The notes beneath the pieces were generated by a model, which made no database searches, was not told where the DNA came from, and was given only the letters and a program-made list of their open reading frames with translations. The position numbers were made by a program, and so were the translations under genes. This document shows, in pieces, positions 36,513-45,383 of a DNA stretch of 64,000 nucleotides. Source of the stretch: Carpediemonas membranifera (lineage: Eukaryota > Fornicata); assembly GCA_019828565.1 (NCBI GenBank), contig JAHDYR010000012.1:124001-188000 (forward strand), given 5' to 3'. The number at the start of each line of letters is the position of its first letter. Position 1 is the stretch's first letter.

Positions 36513-39500
36513 ATGAGTCAAATTACATCGCCGGGACGAAGTATCGTCTCGTGGTCGAATTTTATCGACGACTACAAGGGTACTCTACGATCAAGGGAGA
36601 AACCCGACTTACTGGTATCCTACCTAAGCAGAGAAGAGGTTCGCAGCATGCTCCAAACTCTGATCACTGCGAGCTACACTTATGAAGCCATTGATGGCAC
36701 TAAGCACAAGTTCGTGTCGAGCGACCAATTCCTCGACTACCTTGCGAGCGAGACGCAACCTTACCTAGTTAGACACCGCCAGGCCGTGTCACAATCCGAG
36801 AGTGAGCACAAGCTCGCCGCCACTGAGCGCGAGGTTCGGATATTAGACGACCTCATCGCCGAGATGCTAGCCGCTGGTTATACGAATGCAGACGTGGCTG
36901 AACACCGAAAGAACAAGATCGCTCTCCTCGCTCAATCCTCTACTCTGGCCGCAGCGGTCAAGACTGAAGGACCCGCCAAGCTCCTCGACACCACTAAGCG
37001 GATCGAAGCCCTCACCCTACAGGCGAACAACACCCTAGCATACATGAGGCTGGTGTTACACACCCATACGCAAGAGAGCCTATCCCACCTCCGCGCTCTA
37101 CCCAAGGTGGTGGTTGGGACATCGAGGACGAGCACCATCGCCTCTGCGCTGGCCTACGTCGCGCAGTACGACAGAATCGCCGGGCTGGCACTTGTGGACG
37201 AAGATAGGGCCGACTCGAACGTGCAGCGAGACCTGAAGCAGACCCTCATGAATGGGCTGAACTTCCCTAACGCCGAGAGTCGTGCCCTAGTCTTCGGCGA
37301 GGGATCGTCCAACCTCATAGCCTCAGAGGACACTACACTCACCGACCTTATCGCAACGGCCCGGACCGCCCTGGTCGAGGCTGACACGTCGATCCGTAAG
37401 TATGACCGATTCTACGTCACTACTGCCACAACCATCGACCATGAAGAGACGCCAGGCGCCTCTAAGAGCAAAGGCGCCACTCCGCACCACCAGCCTCAGA
37501 GGCAGGAGAAGCCTCACGCCTCTCGTGAGACAAAGCACAAAGCATGCGACTGGCACTTCACGCGTGGCCACTCGAACGCTGACTGCGAGGTCCTAAAGCA
37601 GCTCACGTCCGACCCGTCTAAGATAACAGACAAGCAAGTACTTATCCACCTCCTCAGAGCAAGCGAGAAGCATAAGACCAAGCACAAGGAGGCCCTGCGC
37701 ATTCGCGACGAACGCAAGCTTAAGGAGCTCGCCCAGGGCACGACTCTACTCATGCAGTCCCCGCAGGCACCCATAGCCACGGAGATCCCCCCCGACTGCG
37801 ACGACTATCTCACTCTCGTCGAGGTTGAAGGCAAGCCTATTGTCGCGGACATGGACACCGGCGGCAAGCAACTCCCCTTCATCATCCGTAAGGACGCCGC
37901 GCAGTATCTGGGCATCAAGCAATCTAAGGCTTCCCCAGTAGTCCTCAACGCCATCGAGGGACCAACAGCCCTCGAGGCGCAGCCCTCCGAGCCGTTTAGG
38001 CTCCGCCTCATAGATCCGAACTACTTCCCGATCCCCACGACCATCACCATCACAGCCCACATTGTCGACACCTTCCCCGTCGCATGCCTCCTGGGGAAGA
38101 GCCTCCTCCGCCGCACCGGAATGGATTTCGGGCCGAACGCCGTAACCGCCGAGGAGCCTCCTCACCTCCATGACGTCTCCAACACCTCAGAGATGCTTAA
38201 TCTCTTTACACCCGACGAGACGGCGGTCCTTCCACAAGTCCATGACAGAGTGGTTGGCGACATACGAGCCAAGTTCCTGCTCTTGCTGGGGACGTTCGCC
38301 TTTATCTTTGGCCCGCTGGGCAAGGAGCCGGCCAAGCTTCCGCCGTACGAGATCCATATCCGCGAGAGTGCCGTCCCTGTGAGGACCGTTCGACGCCTTC
38401 GCAGTGCTGCCCACACTGCTGCAGCAGCGTTCTACATCACGCAGATGATTACTGCTGGGATCCTCGCGACAGTCACAACGGACGAAGGATGGCTGAGCCC
38501 TATCCTCATGGTCCCGAAACCCAGTGCGGACCCGCCTTACAGACTCTGCATCGACTTCAGAGAGCTCAATGAGGCGACAACGGCTGAATGGCATCGCATG
38601 CCCAGTCCTGATGAACTGTTCGAGCAAGTCCGAGGGGCGACCCACTTTGCGAAGTTCGACCTGACATCTGGGTTCTTTCAGCTCTCCTTGGCTGACTCCT
38701 CCCGAAAGTATACGACATTTAGCCACCAAGGTCAGACCCTCCAGTTCACACGGCTGCCGTTTGGGGTTACCAATGGCCCCATGGTCTTTCAGGCCCGCAT
38801 GGAGACCCTTCTGAAGCCCATTCCACACTGCTTGGTCTTCGTGGACGACATTCTACTCTACGCTTCGTCTGAAGAAGAGTTGCTCGGCCAGGTCGAGTCG
38901 CTGTTTGCCGCCCTCGCGGAAGCCAACATTAGGCTGTCACCCACCAAGTCTATCATCGGGGCCTCGGAAGTGGAATACCTAGGCTTTATTGTCTCAGGGA
39001 GTGGGGTCCGCATCGACCCGAAGCGCCTACAAGGCATCACCGACCTTCCCGTGCCGCAGTCCTCCAAGGACGCGAAGCATGTCGTGGGTGTCTTTTCCTT
39101 TATTCGCCAGTTCATTCCCAACTTCGTTGAGAAGGCGCGTCTCCTACAGGACCTCGCGTCTAAGAAGCACGTCTCCAGCGATGACGCCTCTAATTCATTG
39201 TCGATCCTCAAGGCCGCAGCGGCCAACGCAGTTGAGCTCGCTCACTTTCAGCCCGACAAGCCCGTCCACGTGTATACCGACGCATCTAACGTGGGCATCG
39301 GCGCCTCAATTATCCAGGATAAGGGGCCGATCGCCTTTTACAGCAAGAAGCTCTCTGATACGGAGGCCCGATGGACCACCGTCGAGCAGGAGATGTTCGC
39401 CATCGTGTCCACGCTGTCGCGCTTTCGCTCAATCCTTGCGGGCTCGAACATCATACTACATACCGACAGTCGCAACCTCACATTCATGGCCCGGTCCGAG

Positions 39501-40949
39501 ACCCCAAAGGTCGCCCGCTGGGCACTGGAGGTTGCCCAGTACAGCATCACGGAGCTCGTACATGTCGACGGGTGCGCTAACACAGCGGCCGATGGCCTTT
39601 CGCGCGTGCCGACCCTACTAATGGAGTCCCTTCCCGAGCAGCTCAAGAAAGAGCGCTTCCTCTTCGTCCATAACAGACACCACGCGGGTGTCGAGACGAC
39701 GCTCCGCCTTCTAGATGTCGCTGAACTTTCTTGGCCCGGGGCCAGGGAGGACGTCTCACGTTACGTCACGAATTGCGTCACCTGCGCTAAGCAGACCAAC
39801 AGAACGAACGTGCAGTTCACGCCAGGCATGATCCAGACAGCACCGCCGCTCTGTGTCGTCCACATGGACCTCATAGGCCCTATCGACCCGGCCGACCAAG
39901 GCTTCAAATACATCCTCACATGCATCGATGTTGGCACTCGCCTCACGCGAATCATACCCCTGCGCACTAAGGAGCCGCGAGAAATTATTGACCAGGTCAA
40001 AGACGTCATCATCTCCAGACTTGCATGCCCAGACATTATTCAAACCGATTCAGGATCGGAGTTCTGCAACCACGAGTTCTCTAAGTTCTGCTCACAGTAT
40101 GGTATCGTACACCATAACACTACTCCTCTTCGACACGAAGCAAACGGACTTGTTGAGCGCCAGAACCGTGAGATCAACCGGCATCTACGCGTTGGCATCT
40201 CTACACTGATCGACGGCAACAATCGTCATACATGGCGCAGCGTCATGCAACAGACGGAGCTGAACATCAACTCTACGCCTTCGGCTGCTCTCGGTGGCCG
40301 TACGCCTCACGAGGCCGCCTTTTCAGCGGCTCTCATCCACCACCAGGTCAAGAACGGGCCCAGGACTGCCCCAGATACATCGAGCGTCAGCCAAGAGACC
40401 ATGGACCGTGCCATCCACACCATGGCCGCAATCAAAGCTGCTCAGCTCACCAGGAAGGGGGTGAAAGACAGGTTCTATCCCACTCTCGCTTCCCAGCTTT
40501 CTCCCGGCGACTGGGTCCTCGTGCAGCGCGACGCCCCAGTTCCTCGCCTCGAGTTCAAGATGCGTGGCCCCTACCGGGTTTGGGCCGCCACCGAAGACCA
40601 GGGCTACCTCCTTGAGAACCCTGTCACCGGCAAGACTATCAAGAGGCACGCCAGTCGCCTGGCGAAGCTCCAGGAGCGCCTCACGGTCGACGAAGCTCGC
40701 AAGTACTTCGTCCAGGACACTCCCCACGGGATCGTCGACCACATTGTCAAGTGGTTCAAGCGCGCTGACACGGGCATGCCCATGTGCCAGGTGCGTTGGC
40801 TCGGCTACGAGGCCGACGAGGACCAAGACGTACCCATCACTGAGCTCCTCACCAACGATGCGTTTATCCAGTATCGTGACTCAAACGCCCACTTCAACAA
40901 GGTCTGCCAGGACTACCTTGTCCAACACGCTAGGCGTTCTCGCCACTAG
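36513..40949 (+). CDS. Element J gag-pol polyprotein (1478 aa, intact)
   Basis: ATG 36513 lies 20 nt after the LTR; the frame is open further upstream through the LTR into host sequence, which I regard as chance. Domains: gag (1 to ~330); an unusual knuckle CDWHFTRGHSNADC (~345) with His in place of the second Cys; retropepsin-like ADMDTGGKQLPF (~447); RT with LCIDFRELN, FAKFDLTSGFFQ, PFGVTNGPMVFQ and catalytic FVDDILLY (~776); RNase H YTDASNVGIGAS (~920) and LHTDSRNL; integrase finger HNRHHAG...CVTC; catalytic D (MDLIGPI), D (QTDSGSEF) and E (LVERQNRE); C-terminal domain and a chromodomain (GIVDHIVKWFKRADTG...VRWLGYEADEDQD). No interruption was seen, so it could be active. Confidence 0.95.
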   Translation: MSQITSPGRSIVSWSNFIDDYKGTLRSREKPDLLVSYLSREEVRSMLQTLITASYTYEAIDGTKHKFVSSDQFLDYLASETQPYLVRHRQAVSQSESEHKLAATEREVRILDDLIAEMLAAGYTNADVAEHRKNKIALLAQSSTLAAAVKTEGPAKLLDTTKRIEALTLQANNTLAYMRLVLHTHTQESLSHLRALPKVVVGTSRTSTIASALAYVAQYDRIAGLALVDEDRADSNVQRDLKQTLMNGLNFPNAESRALVFGEGSSNLIASEDTTLTDLIATARTALVEADTSIRKYDRFYVTTATTIDHEETPGASKSKGATPHHQPQRQEKPHASRETKHKACDWHFTRGHSNADCEVLKQLTSDPSKITDKQVLIHLLRASEKHKTKHKEALRIRDERKLKELAQGTTLLMQSPQAPIATEIPPDCDDYLTLVEVEGKPIVADMDTGGKQLPFIIRKDAAQYLGIKQSKASPVVLNAIEGPTALEAQPSEPFRLRLIDPNYFPIPTTITITAHIVDTFPVACLLGKSLLRRTGMDFGPNAVTAEEPPHLHDVSNTSEMLNLFTPDETAVLPQVHDRVVGDIRAKFLLLLGTFAFIFGPLGKEPAKLPPYEIHIRESAVPVRTVRRLRSAAHTAAAAFYITQMITAGILATVTTDEGWLSPILMVPKPSADPPYRLCIDFRELNEATTAEWHRMPSPDELFEQVRGATHFAKFDLTSGFFQLSLADSSRKYTTFSHQGQTLQFTRLPFGVTNGPMVFQARMETLLKPIPHCLVFVDDILLYASSEEELLGQVESLFAALAEANIRLSPTKSIIGASEVEYLGFIVSGSGVRIDPKRLQGITDLPVPQSSKDAKHVVGVFSFIRQFIPNFVEKARLLQDLASKKHVSSDDASNSLSILKAAAANAVELAHFQPDKPVHVYTDASNVGIGASIIQDKGPIAFYSKKLSDTEARWTTVEQEMFAIVSTLSRFRSILAGSNIILHTDSRNLTFMARSETPKVARWALEVAQYSITELVHVDGCANTAADGLSRVPTLLMESLPEQLKKERFLFVHNRHHAGVETTLRLLDVAELSWPGAREDVSRYVTNCVTCAKQTNRTNVQFTPGMIQTAPPLCVVHMDLIGPIDPADQGFKYILTCIDVGTRLTRIIPLRTKEPREIIDQVKDVIISRLACPDIIQTDSGSEFCNHEFSKFCSQYGIVHHNTTPLRHEANGLVERQNREINRHLRVGISTLIDGNNRHTWRSVMQQTELNINSTPSAALGGRTPHEAAFSAALIHHQVKNGPRTAPDTSSVSQETMDRAIHTMAAIKAAQLTRKGVKDRFYPTLASQLSPGDWVLVQRDAPVPRLEFKMRGPYRVWAATEDQGYLLENPVTGKTIKRHASRLAKLQERLTVDEARKYFVQDTPHGIVDHIVKWFKRADTGMPMCQVRWLGYEADEDQDVPITELLTNDAFIQYRDSNAHFNKVCQDYLVQHARRSRH

Positions 40950-40956
40950 GGGGCGA

Positions 40957-40999
40957 TGTGGTAAACTGCACTTGATTGATTTCTCTGACCGAGACTACA
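40957..40999 (+). repeat. 3' LTR of element J (43 bp)
   Basis: Identical to the 5' LTR; followed by target copy cgacg at 41000-41004. Confidence 0.95.
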
Positions 41000-41004
41000 C
41001 GACG

Positions 41005-41107
41005 AAGTAGCGTACATAAACTGCACACTCCGAAGTCGTCAAAGTCGACTGGTCAGAGTCGCATTTGGGTCATTCCAGCTTCATTCGGGCCGTTTTTTTC
41101 TTTTAAA
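41005..41107 (-). promoter_or_regulatory. Displaced upstream region of the gene at 35689-36444
   Basis: Before element J arrived these bases directly preceded the host ATG. They are short, bounded on the right by a deleted DIRS-like fragment, and contain a run of seven Ts. No core promoter motif can be named with confidence. The role is inferred from the clean target duplication. Confidence 0.5.
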
Positions 41108-41430
41108 ATGAGCATCCCGACTCAACAGGATCAGCATCAGGGAGAGCCCCTCAGTTCCAACGGCCCCGCTCTCCGACCTTGGCAACATCGCGGCGATTCT
41201 CGCCGTGCTGCCTGACCAGCGCGTCACTGCACGCCAGCTGGAGGTTGAGGGCAACCTTCGTGCCCAGCAGGCCAGTTTGGCTGCCTTTTGCGTAATGCCA
41301 ATCTCGCCTCAGGCAGAAGTCCAGTATCCTCTTCCTGCAGCGAAGCATGCCAGTGCCTTCTTTCTTATGGACATCCTTTCCGCTAAACAACACTAAATGG
41401 CTTGAGTGACTCAGCTGCCTCTGTCCGGAG
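41108..41430 (+). mobile_element. Internally deleted fragment of a DIRS-like element
   Basis: An ATG at 41108 begins a short frame (MSIPTQQDQHQG). After a one-base shift near 41165 the sequence continues as LSDLGNIAAILAVLPDQ to PAAKHASAFFLMDILSA. This aligns with the start of the intact element's protein at 46462 (IPSELIALTSLLQNLPQ to PNVRHRSVFYIADILSA). Right after ILSA it reads three codons, a stop, and atggcttgag, like the intact element just after its stop (atggcgcgag at 50908). The fragment therefore joins the gag start to the 3' end, with RT, RNase H and recombinase deleted. No convincing inverted ends were found, so it is either a relic or a miniature derivative. Confidence 0.6.
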
Positions 41431-41752
41431 TCGTTGAAATTTCCAGGCTACACTTGCAAGTGCCGCCCAAACCGAATGAAGGATCCCCCGACACTGCTCT
41501 TGTCAGTAGATCCCAATGAGTTGACCGAGAGCGCCGTACCATTTGTGCAGGATAATACTGTTGTGACCTGAGTCATCACACCTGGCAGGAGGTCTGAAAG
41601 AACCAACGAAACGCGCCTTTAATGAATACTGGACAACTGAGGTCCGTCTCATCCAGTAGCTGCACTTGGTGCTTCTGCCCACTACCCGACTCAGGCCCTT
41701 TGCTCAGGTGTCGCGGGAGTGCCCGTTTATCAGTCCCGGTTACAAATGATGA
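41431..41752. other. Intergenic region downstream of the MFS gene
   Basis: I see no gene or repeat here. It contains the 3' flank of the minus-strand transporter gene. Confidence 0.5.
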
Positions 41753-43048
41753 CTACTTGCCACTGTCGCTATCGTCGCTGGGAGGTAGCAGGGGCGCCTC
41801 CGCGTCGCTCACGTGCCCGTCCTGATCAATGGGTCCCTTGCCCGGCTTGCCCTCGACGACGACGTACACCGTCGAGAGTAGGGAAGACAGTACACCCAGC
41901 CCGATGATGAAGACCCACACCGGGATCCTGTCTACGGACGCCGTCATGTCGTACAGCTGCCCCGTAAATATCGGGGTGAACACGCGGGCTAGGGCCTGGA
42001 ATAGGCCGTTGAAGCCGGTAATCAGAGCCCGCTGGTCGGCCGCGCAGTGCTGGCCGAGCAAGGCGGCCATGGGGGCCTGGGCGAAGGTCTGGCCGGCAGC
42101 GTTCATGAACATCGCCCAGGGGAAGAGCCAGGCCGGGATGACGTGGCAGAACATGAGCGGGGCCCAGGTGAGCACCGTGCCGAGCGTCATAAGGATCGAA
42201 TCGCGGCGGAGGAGGATCTGCAGCGGCTTGACCAGGATCGAGACAACCGATAGCCCAAGTCCGACCAGGGTGAATATTCGGGCGAATATTACGGTGGACT
42301 GCTCCCTGTCAAGATGGTAGTGGTCAGTGATGTAGAAGGGGACCATGGCAGGCAGGCCGGCTAAGGACATGAAGAGCACGAGGCAAACCAGGTAGAGTAG
42401 CCACAGGCGGTAGTTGAGGAAGACGGTGAGGTAGCTGCGGGCACGGTCTCCGGCGGTGTGTTTGCCTGACTGGTGCATGTTGGGACCAAAGAAGATCAGG
42501 GCGCATGTGACAGTGCCGGCAATGAGGCTGAATCCGGCAGCGATGAAGCAGGTGGGGAGCCAGGCGTCGTCGATGTCACCGTGGTAGTGCTGGACAATCT
42601 TCTTCGAGAGCTGGGAGCCAACGACGTACGCCATGCCATAGAAGAGGCCGCCGACACTGACGACGAAGGACCTGTGGCGAGGCGGGGCGAGGTTGAGCGA
42701 GATGGCCTGGAAGATGTTGAAGCAGGCCGAGGCCGCGCCAGACAGCCCGTTGACGAAAACAAGGCCGAGGTATGTTGACACGAAGGCGGATAGGACGCTG
42801 GACGCCGTCATGACGGCGAAGCAGGCCATGAGAATGACGGAGGGGCGGTGGGAATCGGCGTAGTAGCCCAGAAGGGGGGCGGAGACGAGGGAGGCAAGGC
42901 TCCAGACGGATGTGAGGACGGAGTTGGCTAGATCGTAGTGGCTGTCGACGATTGTCTCCAGATAATACGGCTGGATCGTCCGGATTAGCTGGTTCACGAG
43001 GTCTTGCGTGAAGAAACCGCAGAAAACGCCAGCCAACGCCAAGACCAC
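41753..43048 (-). CDS. Major facilitator superfamily transporter
   Basis: About 430 residues with roughly twelve hydrophobic segments, two six-helix halves and a hydrophilic central loop (FGPNMHQSGKHTAGDRARSY), as in MFS carriers. The loop after helix 2 (GYYADSHRP) corresponds to the family motif G-x-x-x-D-x-x-G/R. The C-terminal tail is acidic. The substrate cannot be told. The frame at 43048 begins with GTG and stays open to about 43130 without an ATG, so the first exon is probably elsewhere. An ATG at 43200 (MSQAYG) joined by an ~86-nt intron (43183-43098, ending TTTGCAG) would give an in-frame N-terminus, but its 5' site (GTTCAG) is weak. Confidence 0.85.
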   Translation of the reverse strand: MVLALAGVFCGFFTQDLVNQLIRTIQPYYLETIVDSHYDLANSVLTSVWSLASLVSAPLLGYYADSHRPSVILMACFAVMTASSVLSAFVSTYLGLVFVNGLSGAASACFNIFQAISLNLAPPRHRSFVVSVGGLFYGMAYVVGSQLSKKIVQHYHGDIDDAWLPTCFIAAGFSLIAGTVTCALIFFGPNMHQSGKHTAGDRARSYLTVFLNYRLWLLYLVCLVLFMSLAGLPAMVPFYITDHYHLDREQSTVIFARIFTLVGLGLSVVSILVKPLQILLRRDSILMTLGTVLTWAPLMFCHVIPAWLFPWAMFMNAAGQTFAQAPMAALLGQHCAADQRALITGFNGLFQALARVFTPIFTGQLYDMTASVDRIPVWVFIIGLGVLSSLLSTVYVVVEGKPGKGPIDQDGHVSDAEAPLLPPSDDSDSGK

Positions 43049-43213
43049 TCTGAAAAGATGTTGCTTGTCGACATTGGGGCTAAATGAGAAGGAAATACTG
43101 CAAAGACGATGAAGGAGTTCGTGCCTTCAACAGTAGCAAAGCGGATCGCCACGAGATCTACACAAATTGAGCGAGATCTGAACCCATAGGCTTGAGACAT
43201 TTTTCCGCTTTAA

Positions 43214-45112
43214 TTAAGTATCCTCGCCATCGCCCCGAAGGCATATAACATCCCATATCGGCCGCTTTGTGCCTACCGCGGCGATCGACGCGACCGCATT
43301 CTTGCCACCGCACTCGTAGAGACCGTCGGCAGTCCTGGCAAGCACACGCGACACCGAACTCGCGTCAAATAACTCAAAGGGAGTCGGGGGCACCTTAATC
43401 TGCCGCCATCCGATCATCTGTCTCAAGTTCCTCGAGTCGAACGACGCCAGGCCGACTCTGGGAGTGTCGAGGGCCCACCAGCGGCCGTTGGCGGTCTGTG
43501 CAACGTACATCTGACTTGTCACACTGAACTTGACAATGGGCATAGTAAAAGATTGCGCGATTTCCGAAAACAAACCCAGGTGACCTTCATCCCGGTTAAA
43601 ATTGAAGTCCTTTCCAGCCATATAAATCCGGCCGCCATTGTTATAAAACACTGCGTTCTCCCTGAACACCAAGTCGTCCGGCCGGTCGACGTCCAGCAAC
43701 GTGGCCTGACGCTCGCCCCCCGCCCAGTCCAGTGTCAGTGGCGTCAGCACGTCGACTGGATTGGCGTGTCCCAGGCCGAAGCACCCACTGTGGTTGGCCC
43801 CGAGCACGTAGCACCGGTCCCGGGCGAATATGGCCGTGTGTCCCGACGTGAGGTCTATACGGGTGACGTCTCTCGCGGGTATCGCGGTGAGGGGGGTAAA
43901 CCTGCGAACATGGGCCACGTCCTGGCACACGCCCAGCGCCCCGAACACGGAGCGAGTGAACCGGTTGTCTCCCGCGGTCACGAGGCCGACGGGCGTGGCG
44001 ATGATGGTCCGGCGGCAGTGGGCGGCGATCGTCTGGACAAGCCGGGACTTTCGCCACGGGCCGAGAGACTGCTCGTATTCGGAGACGGCTGGGGCGCTGC
44101 TGAAGGGCACCAGGGTTGGCGTGCGGATTTCTCTGGCGTCGAGACCGAGCTCCCCCGTGAGGTTCTGGCCAAAGACGAATAGACCCTTGGGCGTCACGGC
44201 AAACGAGGACCGGCCGTACTCTGCGGTGTGAAAATGTACCACAGGTGGGACTCGAACCAGCGACCATCTCTTGTTGGACGAGAGAGTGCCCGTGCCTGCT
44301 TCACCAGAGATGTTGTCGCCGTGGGTGAAGAGCTTCCCGTTGAACCAGGTCGCTCTCATCGAGGCCCCGCCCTTCGTGTGTCTCTGGCCAGGTCTGTTGG
44401 CCACAGCGAATGTCCTGAATGTCTTCCTGCACAGGAACGGCAGGATACGGTCTCCGACTGTCCGCGAGTCAAGGCCCGGGTCAGCCCCGGCATGCATGAG
44501 AATGCCCCATATGGTCCCCGGCATCAGCGTGTAGAGGGTGTCGGGGAGGTCGCCTTCGATGTCCAAGGTCCGCGGGCTGGGGCTGGTCCCGTCGAAGGCA
44601 CGGGCGGCGCGGGAGACACGGCGGGACAGCGTGTGGACGAGGGGGACGAGGGCTGGGTCCACGAGCCCGGCCTTGGCTGCCAGCGACGCCAGTGCTGCGG
44701 CCTCGTCCTGCGTGACATTGGGCTCGACGGCGTCCACCGTGCGATCTGGTACTGCGATTCCGAGATGTTCCAGACGGCATATGAGCGCTGTCACTGCGGC
44801 ATGGATGCCTTCGACGAAGTTCCCGGGGATGTCAGCGTCAAACGGGGTCCGTTGATTCAGGGCACACACCGCGTTCTGACGGGACGCCGCCTCCACTAGA
44901 TCGGCCGTGTTGGCGTGGATGGCAGCTAATGTGGCTTTCTTGAACTCGTTTAGCTGGTAATCGAGCTCAGCGGCGGCTTTCAGCGTACCTCTGAGAGAAT
45001 CGGCGCGCTCGCACACGCCACAGTGCTCCAACAGGGCTTCAAGGAACACCTTTTGCTCATACGCGCTATTGAGCGCCTTATCGACTTGTTTCAGCTGAGA
45101 AACAAGGTCCAT
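43214..45112 (-). CDS. RCC1-repeat protein
   Basis: I choose ATG 45112 (MDLVSQLKQVDKALNSAYEQ), giving about 632 residues; the open frame extends 39 codons further only through a GTG. The N-terminal ~240 residues are helical, starting with a probable coiled coil. The C-terminal ~380 residues carry RCC1-type beta-propeller repeats: LFTHGDNISGEAGTG, LFVFGQNLTGELGLD, CYVLGANHSGCFGLG, IYMAGKDFNFNRDEGHLG, LYECGGKN. RCC1 domains act as exchange factors for small GTPases or as protein-interaction platforms; which role applies here is unknown. A GTTCGAGTCCC string within it looks like a tRNA T-arm by chance. Confidence 0.85.
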   Translation of the reverse strand: MDLVSQLKQVDKALNSAYEQKVFLEALLEHCGVCERADSLRGTLKAAAELDYQLNEFKKATLAAIHANTADLVEAASRQNAVCALNQRTPFDADIPGNFVEGIHAAVTALICRLEHLGIAVPDRTVDAVEPNVTQDEAAALASLAAKAGLVDPALVPLVHTLSRRVSRAARAFDGTSPSPRTLDIEGDLPDTLYTLMPGTIWGILMHAGADPGLDSRTVGDRILPFLCRKTFRTFAVANRPGQRHTKGGASMRATWFNGKLFTHGDNISGEAGTGTLSSNKRWSLVRVPPVVHFHTAEYGRSSFAVTPKGLFVFGQNLTGELGLDAREIRTPTLVPFSSAPAVSEYEQSLGPWRKSRLVQTIAAHCRRTIIATPVGLVTAGDNRFTRSVFGALGVCQDVAHVRRFTPLTAIPARDVTRIDLTSGHTAIFARDRCYVLGANHSGCFGLGHANPVDVLTPLTLDWAGGERQATLLDVDRPDDLVFRENAVFYNNGGRIYMAGKDFNFNRDEGHLGLFSEIAQSFTMPIVKFSVTSQMYVAQTANGRWWALDTPRVGLASFDSRNLRQMIGWRQIKVPPTPFELFDASSVSRVLARTADGLYECGGKNAVASIAAVGTKRPIWDVICLRGDGEDT

Positions 45113-45383
45113 GCAAACTTGGTCTTCTTCTGACCATCGCGGCACAGATAAGCATTGCCACCGGCACTGCCACGACTTGCTGACTGTCGGCGTGGGGCTG
45201 GCTGGGCTGGCCCAGGGATGTAGTGGCACATGGATGCTGTAGAACGTCTCGATCCGGGGCAGATTCGCCCTCGCTAATCGAATCTAATCTGAAATGATTC
45301 AATCAAATCAATGGAGACATCCGACTCCCATGCCGACCCACGCGTGTAAATGCGCCATTTATAAAATATTAGCCGCAGTACGT

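Larger units (their letters stand above)
36450..40999 (+). mobile_element. Element J: Ty3/gypsy retrotransposon with 43-bp LTRs
   Basis: A 4.55-kb element with identical 43-bp LTRs (36450-36492 and 40957-40999, TGTGGT...GACTACA) and a 5-bp target duplication cgacg (36445-36449 and 41000-41004). One long gag-pol frame is intact. A purine tract (ctagggggcga) precedes the 3' LTR. The insertion lies immediately upstream of, and antisense to, the host gene at 35689-36444. The LTRs are exceptionally short yet have proper TG/CA ends and a target duplication. Confidence 0.95.

Noticed and set aside
43048-43200. GTG start codon for the MFS transporter
   Set aside because: Eukaryotic context makes GTG unlikely; an upstream exon is more plausible, though the proposed intron donor is weak and not asserted.
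44225-44275. tRNA-like T-arm (GTTCGAGTCCC on the minus strand)
   Set aside because: It lies inside the RCC1 gene and no acceptor, D or anticodon arms can be drawn around it.
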